Assembly: GCA_019894765.1 (NCBI GenBank)
Contig: JAGXNT010000037.1
Coordinates: 26,769-90,768 of the forward strand
Origin: Candidatus Heimdallarchaeota archaeon
GTDB taxonomy: Archaea > Asgardarchaeota > Heimdallarchaeia > JABLTI01
Length of the DNA stretch: 64,000 nucleotides
Direction of reading: 5' to 3'
The position numbers and the translations under genes were made by a program. Positions 9,374 to 17,052 of the stretch are shown in pieces. The stretch's first letter is position 1. Every line of letters starts with the position of its first letter. The notes beneath the pieces were generated by a model, which was not told the origin of the DNA, ran no database searches, and saw only the letters and a program-made list of their open reading frames with translations.

Positions 9374-9982
9374 ATGCAAGAAATTGAACAACATTCGATT
9401 ATAATTTCTCAAGCATCATTAAAGAAATCTCTACTTAAAGATGAGATTGATAACTTAGTCGCAGAACTTGGTAACGAAGAAAAGAAGCTAACCTCTAAGC
9501 ATTCTTTACTTATTTTTGATGCAGAAGCTGTTGCAGGTATAACACATTTGAAAGCATGTATTCGATTCGCAATAAAGGCTTTCAAACAAAATGCAAACAT
9601 TGCTAGAAAACTAAATGCTGAAATTCTGCTTTATCTATCTGGTAATCGTCAAATTAGTAAGGCTTTTCCAAAGGTAGGAATTACACCATCAACAATGAAT
9701 GTACTTATGCTACAGATAGTAGATTCTTCAGTTACTTTGAAAGCGTTAAAGCAATTTGATTTCAAGTCTTTTTTTGAAAGAATTAGTGTAGAAATTCAAG
9801 ATATTAAGATGAATATTGATACAATAGAAATTAACAATGTTGAAAAAGTTCTGAAAAATCTTGAAATATCAGGTAACGTGATCCAAATGTATTTACAAAC
9901 GAAAAGCATTTCTTCTGCAGACTTTAGTATAATTGAAAAATTAGCGATCGAAAAATCTGCTTTGTTAAATTTAGAAAAATAA
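9374..9982 (+). CDS. cgi121: KEOPS complex subunit Cgi121
   Basis: The protein has 202 residues. The central part carries the Cgi121/TPRKB hallmarks: LLIFDAEAVAGITHLKACI, then ARKLNAEILLYLSGNRQI (residues ~76-93), then the glycine-rich VGITPSTMNVLML. Cgi121 is the KEOPS subunit that binds the tRNA 3' CCA end and delivers tRNA to Kae1 for N6-threonylcarbamoyladenosine at position 37 of ANN-decoding tRNAs. The other KEOPS genes (kae1, bud32, pcc1) are not in the window. The gene converges on a second tRNA-modification gene (Tan1-like), with only 7 nt between stops. The start is ATG, with GAGGTTAAT upstream and a TATTATAAGG TATA-like box near 9330-9340. Confidence 0.85.
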   Translation: MQEIEQHSIIISQASLKKSLLKDEIDNLVAELGNEEKKLTSKHSLLIFDAEAVAGITHLKACIRFAIKAFKQNANIARKLNAEILLYLSGNRQISKAFPKVGITPSTMNVLMLQIVDSSVTLKALKQFDFKSFFERISVEIQDIKMNIDTIEINNVEKVLKNLEISGNVIQMYLQTKSISSADFSIIEKLAIEKSALLNLEK

Positions 9983-9989
9983 ACACTTT

Positions 9990-10562
9990 TTATTTGATTA
10001 CTATTATTGGATCATGTTTGAAAGCTCCAACCCCAAGCCATTCTCCAAAAATTTCAACTACAATATCCCAGTCAGGATTACTTAAATCAACCTTACCTTT
10101 TGGAGCTAATGGATGAGAAGCTATTAAATTAATAACATCTGTTCTTTTCAACTTGGTATGTCTTCTTCTCAGAGTTATTCGCCACTTCACATTACTTGGA
10201 ATCTTTTGCAAGTGAATTGCTATGATTTCTGTTAAACCGTTGAAATCGCTTTTGATTAATTGTTCCATTGGAGTGATTTTCTTACAAATAATAAATGGAA
10301 ATTTTTTTTCAGCAATTACTTCACGAATTTTCTCAAATGTTTTCGTCAGATCATCTTCAATTGCAATGAGGAAAAGACCTTTTACTGGCAAGCTAAAAGC
10401 TTCTAATGGAGTTACTTTACAATATTTTACAAGAACATGCCATAATTCACTCATGCCATCTCGTTCTTTGACAGCTTCACAGCTAACTAAGATAAATTTT
10501 GCTTTTCGTTCAATTGCTTTAGAGATTTCCATTATATTACCTACAAATCCTTTTTCACACAA
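9990..10562 (-). CDS. THUMP-domain protein, Tan1/THUMPD1-like tRNA acetylation adaptor
   Basis: The protein has 190 residues. The C-terminal half is a THUMP RNA-binding domain: KWRITLRRRHTKLKRTDVIN, then VDLSNPDWDIVVEIFGEWLG, where the NPD and VE residues are diagnostic. The N-terminal half (residues 1-100) gives the ferredoxin-like segment found beside THUMP domains. Eukaryotic Tan1 and its archaeal relatives bind the tRNA body and guide the Kre33/TmcA acetyltransferase making N4-acetylcytidine at position 12 of tRNA-Ser and tRNA-Leu. No methylase or thiouridylase domain is fused, which fits the adaptor class. It converges with cgi121, an apparent pairing of two tRNA-modification functions. 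Confidence 0.75.
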   Translation of the reverse strand: MCEKGFVGNIMEISKAIERKAKFILVSCEAVKERDGMSELWHVLVKYCKVTPLEAFSLPVKGLFLIAIEDDLTKTFEKIREVIAEKKFPFIICKKITPMEQLIKSDFNGLTEIIAIHLQKIPSNVKWRITLRRRHTKLKRTDVINLIASHPLAPKGKVDLSNPDWDIVVEIFGEWLGVGAFKHDPIIVIK

Positions 10563-10593
10563 AAAGCTTTCTTGAAACCTTAGGAAAAGTATT

Positions 10594-10630
10594 TTATTTT
10601 AGTAAAATAATTGCAACCATTATAAAGTAA
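10594..10630 (+). promoter_or_regulatory. Palindrome and TATA box between divergent genes
   Basis: A near-perfect 17-bp palindrome, TTATTTTAGTAAAATAA (10594-10610), lies in the 87-nt space between the divergent Tan1-like and signal-peptidase genes. It is followed by a TATA box (TTATAAAG, around 10619-10626). Initiation about 25 nt downstream would fall almost on the TTG at 10650, suggesting a leaderless or near-leaderless signal-peptidase mRNA. Confidence 0.4.
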
Positions 10631-10649
10631 GTGTGGGGTTAAATTTACA

Positions 10650-11849
10650 TTGTCAGAAAGCCAAAATAATAAACTAGAGAAGAAAGAATCTCGAAAGTCA
10701 GATATAAAAGATTTCATCGAAATCGTTCTTTTTCTAGGTTTAGCTGTTTTACTTGTTTTTAGCTTTAATTGGATTCTCGGAGCAATTTTACATACTGATT
10801 CACCCTTAGTTGTAGTAACTAGTGAATCTATGGAACCTAGTTATTGGGGTTCGAATAGACCTGATTTTGGCACTGAAAATGATATCAGAAAGGATATGCT
10901 CATTGTTCGAGGTGTTGATCCATCCACAATTAAGGTGGGAGATACTATTGTTTTCTATCGAGTACTAGTTGCAAATACTTCACAACTGGATTATGAAAGA
11001 GAACCTATCGTTCACCGAGTCAATAGAGTTTACTTGGATAACGTTACTGGAGATTATTGGTTTACAACGAAAGGAGATAATCCTGCTACAAATGATGATT
11101 TTGTGGAAATCATTGATATTGGTGAGTTACAAATTCATGAATTCAGATTGATTGGTAAAATTGTTGGTAGAGTCCCTTACTTAGGTGGAATTATTAGTTA
11201 TTTCAAAGGAACTCCTGGCAGATATGTTTTAATTGGAATAGTCGTAGTGGTTTTAGTCGCGACATTTGTTTTCAGCTCCTTTGGTGACAAAGACGAAGAC
11301 GTCTTTGAAGAAGAAGAAGAGAAAGTAAAGAAAGCAGAGGAAGTTGAGAAGAAGAGTTTTCTGGATAATCTGAAAACGTTCTATAAGAAAACCATGAAGT
11401 ACAAGCATATTGTCTTCCCATCATTTGTCTTAATTATTATCATCTTCATCCCAGTAATCGATACTTTAGCAGCAGATTGGGGGTCACACTTCGGAGTAAC
11501 AGAAGTTGTTTATGATGGGGCTGAACAGAAGACCCTTTTCGATGGTGCCCGATATTTCGCTTATGCTGATGTAACCATTAATTGTCCAGGTCATTGGCAT
11601 CAAAAATTCAATTCTTTCACCTTGCAAATTATTAATCAAACCTCAGGTGAAATTCTTGGAGAAGGTAATTGGACTGTAGTCTATAATTTCGAGGGTACGA
11701 AGACTTTTAGTTCTGGTTGTTGGTTGGATATGTCTACGGTGACGATAGGAGCGAATTATAACCTAACTGTGACAGCTCATTTACAGAGCAAATTCGGTCG
11801 TACTTGGACTGATATTAGAACCATCGATTTCGCATTAATTTTGAGATAG
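10650..11849 (+). CDS. Signal peptidase I (S26, Sec11-type) with a second membrane anchor and C-terminal domain
   Basis: The product has 399 residues, about twice the usual archaeal length. Residues ~20-48 form a membrane helix. The peptidase core follows: VVVTSESMEP (nucleophile Ser), KVGDTIVFYRV, EPIVHRV with His in place of the bacterial Lys (the Ser-His type of Sec11), and TKGDNPATND. A second helix lies near residues 190-210. An acidic/basic charged linker (EDVFEEEEEKVKKAEE) then leads to a third helix (~253-272) and a ~125-residue beta-rich domain with LQIINQTSGEI and NLTVTA segments. The core removes Sec signal peptides at the membrane outer face. The extra domain is probably extracellular and of unknown role. 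The start is TTG. Confidence 0.8.
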   Translation: MSESQNNKLEKKESRKSDIKDFIEIVLFLGLAVLLVFSFNWILGAILHTDSPLVVVTSESMEPSYWGSNRPDFGTENDIRKDMLIVRGVDPSTIKVGDTIVFYRVLVANTSQLDYEREPIVHRVNRVYLDNVTGDYWFTTKGDNPATNDDFVEIIDIGELQIHEFRLIGKIVGRVPYLGGIISYFKGTPGRYVLIGIVVVVLVATFVFSSFGDKDEDVFEEEEEKVKKAEEVEKKSFLDNLKTFYKKTMKYKHIVFPSFVLIIIIFIPVIDTLAADWGSHFGVTEVVYDGAEQKTLFDGARYFAYADVTINCPGHWHQKFNSFTLQIINQTSGEILGEGNWTVVYNFEGTKTFSSGCWLDMSTVTIGANYNLTVTAHLQSKFGRTWTDIRTIDFALILR

Positions 11850-11869
11850 ATTAGGTTTGTTGTTTGAAA

Positions 11870-12679
11870 ATGAACGAGTTAGAGATAAAATACAAAGTAC
11901 TGAAATCAGTATTAGAAGAGCTGGGGGAAGTTGTCGTTGCCTTCTCAGGAGGAGTTGATAGTTCCTTTCTAACAAAAGTTGCCTACGATGTTCTTGGGGA
12001 GAAAGCAAAAGCCATTACTATAGTTTCTCCACTTCTTACTCAAGAAGAACTAGAAGAAGCAAAGCTTCTTGCAGAAACTATTGGGATAATGCATTATACT
12101 ATAAACAAGGGCAAAGAAAGCCCTGCATGGTTTGCTGATAATCCCTCAAATAGATGCTATATTTGCAAAACCGAAACTCTTGACTTAATTGGAGATTTCT
12201 GTGAAGAACACAATATTCAAGGACAACTTATAGAGGGATCAAATTTCGATGATTTGGATGATTATAGACCAGGATACAAAGCTGTCTCTGAACATAGTGT
12301 GAAAAGCCCTTTAATAGATGCAGAATTAACAAAACAAGAAATTAGAGAACTTTCAAAAGAACTCGATCTACCTTGTTGGGATAAACCTTCTTCACCATGT
12401 CTGGCTACACGATTTTTCTTTGGGGAAAAAATTACCCCTGAGAAATTAGTGCAAGTGCATGAGGCTGAGAAGTATCTAAGAAGTTTGGAAATCCCTATTA
12501 TCCGGGTTAGAACATATCAAGGAATAGCGAGAATTGAAACCTTGAAGGAATACTTCGATGTTATTTTAGAATTTTCCACAGAGATAGAAGCAAAACTTAG
12601 GGATTTAGGATATGAGTTTATAACATTAGATTTAAGAGGATATAAGCAAGGTTCAATGAACATAGCAGCAGAGAAGTAA
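11870..12679 (+). CDS. larE: LarE-like sulfur transferase for nickel-pincer cofactor
   Basis: The protein has 269 residues from ATG 11870 (a TTG two codons earlier is the alternative). PP-loop AFSGGVDSS lies near the N-terminus, then NRCYICK, EGSNFDDLDDYRPGYKA, VKSPLIDAELTKQEIRELS and SSPCLATRF. LarE adenylates the cofactor precursor P2CMN and donates sulfur to it. Some LarE use one sacrificial Cys; others hold a [4Fe-4S] cluster on three Cys. Here CxxC plus the Cys of SPCLATR makes three candidate ligands, so the cluster-type, catalytic version is likely. It is followed 34 nt later by larB, the preceding pathway step; larC and larA are not seen in the window. Confidence 0.85.
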   Translation: MNELEIKYKVLKSVLEELGEVVVAFSGGVDSSFLTKVAYDVLGEKAKAITIVSPLLTQEELEEAKLLAETIGIMHYTINKGKESPAWFADNPSNRCYICKTETLDLIGDFCEEHNIQGQLIEGSNFDDLDDYRPGYKAVSEHSVKSPLIDAELTKQEIRELSKELDLPCWDKPSSPCLATRFFFGEKITPEKLVQVHEAEKYLRSLEIPIIRVRTYQGIARIETLKEYFDVILEFSTEIEAKLRDLGYEFITLDLRGYKQGSMNIAAEK

Positions 12680-12702
12680 GTAAAAGTTCACAAACTAATT
12701 TT

Positions 12703-12709
12703 AGGTGAT
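12703..12709 (+). promoter_or_regulatory. Ribosome-binding site AGGTGAT that sets the larB start
   Basis: AGGTGAT, close to the archaeal anti-16S complement GGTGAT, ends 4 nt before ATG 12714. It argues against the longer frame from GTG 12705, which lies within the site. Confidence 0.6.
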
Positions 12710-12713
12710 ACTA

Positions 12714-13472
12714 ATGGATGAAAAACATCTCGAGAGTCTTTTGAAAAACTTCAAAGAAGGAAAAATACCATTAGAGAAAGTACTTGATAGACTCAAAGAA
12801 CTACCATTTGAAGATTTAGGTTATGCTAAAGTGGATCATCATAGAGCACTAAGAAAGGGTTTTCCCGAAGTTGTTTATTGCCCTAGTAAAACTCTTGACC
12901 AGATTGCGGGAATTTTCAAATCATTGAATGAAAGGAATGAAAATATACTACTTACTAGAGCATCTGAAGAGATTTACAATGAATTAAAGAAAATAGACGA
13001 ATCTGTTCAATATAATCATCAAGCTCGTATTGTTTTTGTTGAAAGAAAGCCAAGGAAAAAAATTGGAAATCTTTTAGTTATCTGTGGAGGGACAGCAGAT
13101 ATTCCTGTCGCTGAAGAAGCAGCGTTAACTGCTGAATTAATGGGTTCAAAGGTAGAAAGATTATATGATGTTGGAGTAGCAGGAATACATCGACTCCTTC
13201 ATTACAAAGAGAAACTATTCGAAGCTAATGTTATTGTTTCTGTAGCAGGTATGGAAGGAGCTTTGCCTTCTGTTGTTGCAGGCTTAGCTGCTTGCCCTGT
13301 AATCGCGGTTCCTACATCAGTTGGTTATGGAGCAAATTTGGGAGGAATTTCTGCTTTACTAACTATGTTGAACAGCTGTGCTCCGAATGTTTCTGTTGTG
13401 AACATTGATAATGGCTTCGGAGGGGGGCTAGTAGCAGCGTTAATCAATAAACAGTGTGCGAAAAAGGAGTAA
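12714..13472 (+). CDS. larB: LarB, nicotinate-adenine dinucleotide carboxylase/hydrolase
   Basis: The product has 252 residues from ATG 12714. The C-terminal half is a PurE/AIR-carboxylase-like domain: LLVICGGTADIPVAEEAALT, then DVGVAGIHRLL, VVAGLAACPVIAVPTSVGYG and DNGFGGGLVA. The N-terminal part, with FEDLGYAKVDHHRALRKGFPE, is specific to LarB. LarB carboxylates the pyridinium ring of NaAD and cleaves the phosphoanhydride, giving the dicarboxylated mononucleotide that LarE sulfurates. The gene directly follows larE, probably in one operon. The cofactor serves lactate racemase and related racemases or epimerases of the LarA family; the client enzyme is not in the window. Confidence 0.88.
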   Translation: MDEKHLESLLKNFKEGKIPLEKVLDRLKELPFEDLGYAKVDHHRALRKGFPEVVYCPSKTLDQIAGIFKSLNERNENILLTRASEEIYNELKKIDESVQYNHQARIVFVERKPRKKIGNLLVICGGTADIPVAEEAALTAELMGSKVERLYDVGVAGIHRLLHYKEKLFEANVIVSVAGMEGALPSVVAGLAACPVIAVPTSVGYGANLGGISALLTMLNSCAPNVSVVNIDNGFGGGLVAALINKQCAKKE

Positions 13473-13588
13473 AAGTTATAGGAAAAATTAACATATTCAT
13501 TTGTAATTGTTTATATTGGATAATTACTCTAATTAAAATAGATAAAAAACTAATTTAGCATTCAAATAAAAAACGGTGATTGTAAAAA

Positions 13589-13822
13589 ATGATTGTCAGG
13601 GTCGTATCAGCAATAGGCGGCGGAGTGATCGATTGTGAAGTTAAGCCAAACTCAACAATAGCAGAATTGAAAAGGGAAATCTCAAGACAAAAGAGAATCC
13701 CTGCAAGCGCTGTAATTGTTGTTTTCCGTGGCAGACAACTTGACGACAATGAAACTTTTGAAGAAGTTGGGATAACCGACTATGAAAAAGTATATCTCAT
13801 TGCTCGTACCGAAGGTGGCTAA
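13589..13822 (+). CDS. Ubiquitin-like protein with exposed C-terminal Gly-Gly
   Basis: The product has 77 residues, one residue longer than ubiquitin. It shows the beta-grasp order with a ubiquitin-like middle (IAELKREISRQKRIPA, VVFRGRQLDDNETFEEVGI) and a C-terminal strand VYLIARTEGG. The chain ends exactly at Gly-Gly before TAA, so no C-terminal processing is needed before activation, unlike ubiquitin precursors with tails. Conserved ubiquitin-type features seen are a Lys in the first helix, the L-D-D turn and an Arg two residues before GG. No E1, E2, E3 or Rpn11-like gene is adjacent; the neighbours are larB and a surface protein. It could be a true modifier or a sulfur carrier (Urm1/SAMP-like). 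Spacing and residues look more like ubiquitin than MoaD. Confidence 0.85.
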   Translation: MIVRVVSAIGGGVIDCEVKPNSTIAELKREISRQKRIPASAVIVVFRGRQLDDNETFEEVGITDYEKVYLIARTEGG

Positions 13823-13976
13823 TCCCACCATTTATTCCTTTTATTTTATCGCTTAACAATTTTTATTTTCTCTTTTGTACTTTTTATACTTTTATTGAAT
13901 TTTTTTCTCTTTTAATCACAAGATTTAATCTGCAGTGAAAACAAACTTTTAATTAAAAACACGAACATTCCTTTAT

Positions 13977-15125
13977 GTGAATAAGGCGATTGATGTGACG
14001 TTCGTTGAGAGATTGAAGAGATTTTGGAATCATAGAAGAAAACTTAACCCCATAGTATCTGCAATTTTTGTTATTGTTTTTACAATTTCCTTTTCGGCTA
14101 TAATTTACTTTGTCGTTATTCCTCTTATAGTTCAAGGAGAACTTGTTGTCTTAGATTATACTCTTGAGGACACTGATCATACAAATTTTGTTGATAAAAT
14201 AACTATAAATTTAGAGAACGTTGGTAACGAAGAACTCGTCTTTACTTCCGTTCGTGTTACTAGAAATTCTGAAGTGGTAAATTGGAGCTTAGGTTCCACA
14301 ACATATGTTGTTGAACAGAAAGAGCAAATTACGATTATTTGTACTGCTAATTCAACTTCAAATGAGCTTGCTTATAGTGAGCTTGTTGAATTCATGTTCC
14401 CTTTTGAAGTGAAATTCTTTAGTTTTGAGATGAAGATTCCCGCTATCTTTAGTTCAAATTCCATCATCTTTGGTGAAGATTTCGAGGATTTTGATATTGC
14501 TAACTGGTCTTATTATGAAATTGCTGTACATGATCTTTTCGACATTCATAATCACAATCTTTCAGATTGGATCACAAACAAGGATTTTGGAAATACCTAC
14601 TGGCAATGTTCTAATAATGATTGTCAATTTGTGATTCTTTCAGATCCTCTTCTGAATTTTACTAATGCCAATATTTCTTGTGATTTAAGCACTAATGGTG
14701 GTGATGCTACTGGGGTAATTTATCGGTTTGATGATAGTGGATTGTTTCCTCAATTCTACATTTTATGGTACACACAAGATCACCCAAGTCCTAGAAATGG
14801 ACCGCATGTTGAGGAACTCGATCTCTTTGATTGGAGTAACCCAGCAACTGACCAAATACAACCTGGAGAGTTAACAGTTCATTTTGTAGAAGGTGATGGC
14901 AATGGATATAATTGGTATAAAATTGCTTCAGTAGAATGGGCGAGAGAATTCAATACATGGTATACTTGGCGCATTGATTCCCACAACGATCATTTCAGAA
15001 TATATGTTGATAATTCCGAAGCACCTATTATAGAATTTTATGACACTCGAGTCGCAAGAGGTCAAATTGGGTTGATTAGCCTTGCAAACGATTTAGCTTT
15101 CTTTGATAATCTCTATATTTGGTAA
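13977..15125 (+). CDS. Pilin-like membrane-anchored surface protein with concanavalin-like domain
   Basis: The product has 382 residues from GTG 13977; GTG 13995, which has AAGGCG about 7 nt upstream, is an equally good start. A basic segment (HRRKLNPIVS) is followed by one hydrophobic helix (AIFVIVFTISFSAIIYFVVI), as in archaeal pilin-type proteins processed at their N-terminus. After it come a beta-rich stretch (residues ~55-160) and a ~200-residue domain ending GQIGLISLANDLAFFDNLYIW, the typical finish of concanavalin/LamG-like carbohydrate-binding folds. It has several N-x-S/T sequons. It is probably extracellular, binding glycans or adhering. No pilus assembly genes are nearby. Confidence 0.65.
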   Translation: MNKAIDVTFVERLKRFWNHRRKLNPIVSAIFVIVFTISFSAIIYFVVIPLIVQGELVVLDYTLEDTDHTNFVDKITINLENVGNEELVFTSVRVTRNSEVVNWSLGSTTYVVEQKEQITIICTANSTSNELAYSELVEFMFPFEVKFFSFEMKIPAIFSSNSIIFGEDFEDFDIANWSYYEIAVHDLFDIHNHNLSDWITNKDFGNTYWQCSNNDCQFVILSDPLLNFTNANISCDLSTNGGDATGVIYRFDDSGLFPQFYILWYTQDHPSPRNGPHVEELDLFDWSNPATDQIQPGELTVHFVEGDGNGYNWYKIASVEWAREFNTWYTWRIDSHNDHFRIYVDNSEAPIIEFYDTRVARGQIGLISLANDLAFFDNLYIW

Positions 15126-15207
15126 GGAGGAATTCCATCTTTTTTTATTTATCTCCAAAAATCTTTTGATATACTAACTACGTAAAACTATACGGAGAAT
15201 AGAGATA

Positions 15208-16137
15208 TTGATTGAAACTACAATTGGAAGTTTAAAACTCAAAAACCCATTTATTCTTGCTTCTGGTGTTTTAGGTGTTAATGCATCAATCATTGTTCGT
15301 GTAGCAAATGCAGGTTGTGGAGGTATTACTACAAAATCCATTGGACCTGAACCTAAAGCAGGTAATCCTAATCCAACCGTAGTTGAACTTGGAAATGGCA
15401 ACTTAATTAATGCCATGGGACTTCCTAATCCAGGTTGTAAAGAATTTGTAGCTGAAATTATCGAAGCTAAGAAGAGAACAAGTGCACCTATAATTGCTAG
15501 TATTTTTGGGAAAGATACGGAGGAATTCATTCTTGTTGCTAAAACACTTTTGAAGGGAAAGCCTGATGCTTTTGAATTAAATGTATCATGCCCTCATGGA
15601 GGGAAATATGGATCTATTATTGGTCAGGACAAAGCTTTAGTGGAAGAGATTACTCGAGAAATCAAAAAAATCGTTGATGTTCCTGTTTATGTGAAAATTT
15701 CTCCAAACCTTTCAGATTTACGTATTCCTGCTGAAGCAGCTGTTTCTGGCGGAGCAGATGGCATTGTTGTGATAAATACTCTTCGAGCAATGGCTATTGA
15801 TATAGATTATCAAAAACCAATTTTAGCGAACAAATTTGGAGGATTATCCGGTCCTGCTGTTAAACCAGTCGCACTAAAATGTGTTTATGATATGTATGCT
15901 GCTTTTGGTGATAAAGTACCTATTATTGGTGTCGGTGGAATTTCCAAATGGGAAGATGTCGTGGAATTTATGTTAGCAGGTGCTTCTGCGGTTCAAATTG
16001 GAACAGCAATCGCTTATTGTAAAGATCCTGTGAACATCTCAATTTTCAACGAATTAGCTGTGGGTTTGAAAAAATATCTCAAATCTGAAGGTTTCAGCAA
16101 ACCTGCTGAAATCGTGGGATTAGCTCATAAAGATTAG
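15208..16137 (+). CDS. pyrD: Dihydroorotate dehydrogenase, class 1B catalytic subunit
   Basis: The protein has 309 residues. It is an FMN TIM barrel oxidising dihydroorotate to orotate in pyrimidine synthesis. Motifs: IGSLKLKNPFILASG, KSIGPEPKAGNPNPT, NAMGLPNPG, FELNVSCPHGG (the Cys is the expected catalytic base of class 1 enzymes), VKISPNLSD, GLSGPAVKPVALK and PIIGVGGI with the phosphate-binding GASAVQIGTA. The start is TTG 15208, with GGAG 10 nt upstream. It is followed 15 nt later by pyrK, the electron-transfer subunit, which makes it a class 1B heteromer passing electrons to NAD+. pyrH (UMP kinase) lies about 6 kb away on the other strand. Confidence 0.93.
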   Translation: MIETTIGSLKLKNPFILASGVLGVNASIIVRVANAGCGGITTKSIGPEPKAGNPNPTVVELGNGNLINAMGLPNPGCKEFVAEIIEAKKRTSAPIIASIFGKDTEEFILVAKTLLKGKPDAFELNVSCPHGGKYGSIIGQDKALVEEITREIKKIVDVPVYVKISPNLSDLRIPAEAAVSGGADGIVVINTLRAMAIDIDYQKPILANKFGGLSGPAVKPVALKCVYDMYAAFGDKVPIIGVGGISKWEDVVEFMLAGASAVQIGTAIAYCKDPVNISIFNELAVGLKKYLKSEGFSKPAEIVGLAHKD

Positions 16138-16152
16138 AATGAGGAAAAGAAC

Positions 16153-17007
16153 GTGGTTACTAAAAAACTCGGATTACTAAAGGTTTCAAAAATCGTAAAA
16201 ATCATTGATGAAACACCTTCAGATTGTCGTGTTCCTGTGAAATCCTATACATTAACTATTCCTGAAATTGCAAAGTTTGCAGAACCGGGTCAATTCGCTA
16301 TGATGTGGTTGTTAGGGGTTGATGAGAAACCAATGGGTATTGCTGGAGCAAATCAGAAAACAGGAGAGATTATATTTGCCGTAGCTAAAGTTGGTCCTGC
16401 AACAACTGCTTTTCATAAGCTAAAGAAAGGGGATAAAATAGGAATAAAAGGACCATTTGGAAAAGGATTCACAATCAAAGGAAAAAATATCGCGGTTATT
16501 GGAGGAGGAACAGGAATTGCTCCAACAAAATTCTTGATTGAACATTCATTGACTATGGGAATTAATGTTACTTTATTTCATGGAGCAAGATCCAAGAATG
16601 AATTGGCTTTTCGCGAGTACTTTGAAAAATTAGAGAAAGAGAAGAAGAATTTTCATTATAAACCCAGTACAGATGATGGTTCACATGGTTTCAAAGGATT
16701 TGCGACAGAGTGCTTACAAGATTCAATTGATAATGAAATAACATTCAATCAAATGTATACTTGTGGTCCTGAACTTATGATGTATGCAGCTTGGAATATA
16801 GCAACTCAGCAAACAATTCCAATTGAAGCTTGTTTAGCAGATCGCTATTTCAAATGTGCCATTGGATTATGTGGGCAATGTACCGTTGATCCTGTTGGTT
16901 TACGATTATGTATTGATGGACCAGTTTTTAATCAAGACCAGCTAAAAGAAATAAGTGATTTTGGTAAATTTGCTCGAGATAAATTTGGCCGGAAAGAACC
17001 TTTGTAA
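16153..17007 (+). CDS. pyrK: Dihydroorotate dehydrogenase electron-transfer subunit
   Basis: The protein has 284 residues. The N-terminal FAD-binding barrel (residues ~1-100, PGQFAMMWL, then GDKIGIKGPFGKGF) is followed by an NAD-binding Rossmann part (IAVIGGGTGIAP), then a C-terminal [2Fe-2S] cluster motif with Cys in FKCAIGLCGQC and a fourth in LRLCIDGPVF. PyrK carries electrons from the FMN of PyrD through the iron-sulfur centre and FAD to NAD+. The start is GTG, with GAGG upstream. It is slightly longer than the ~260-residue bacterial form. It is co-directional with pyrD, 15 nt apart. Confidence 0.92.
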   Translation: MVTKKLGLLKVSKIVKIIDETPSDCRVPVKSYTLTIPEIAKFAEPGQFAMMWLLGVDEKPMGIAGANQKTGEIIFAVAKVGPATTAFHKLKKGDKIGIKGPFGKGFTIKGKNIAVIGGGTGIAPTKFLIEHSLTMGINVTLFHGARSKNELAFREYFEKLEKEKKNFHYKPSTDDGSHGFKGFATECLQDSIDNEITFNQMYTCGPELMMYAAWNIATQQTIPIEACLADRYFKCAIGLCGQCTVDPVGLRLCIDGPVFNQDQLKEISDFGKFARDKFGRKEPL

Positions 17008-17020
17008 AAAAAGTTAGATA

Positions 17021-17045
17021 ATTGTTAGTGTTTATCACTAACAAT
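17021..17045. terminator. Bidirectional hairpin terminator between pyrK and dnaK
   Basis: Perfect 10-bp stem ATTGTTAGTG (17021-17030) / CACTAACAAT (17036-17045) with a TTTAT loop, flanked by A/T-rich sequence. It lies in the 45-nt gap between convergent genes and could serve both. Confidence 0.6.
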
Positions 17046-17052
17046 CAATTAT

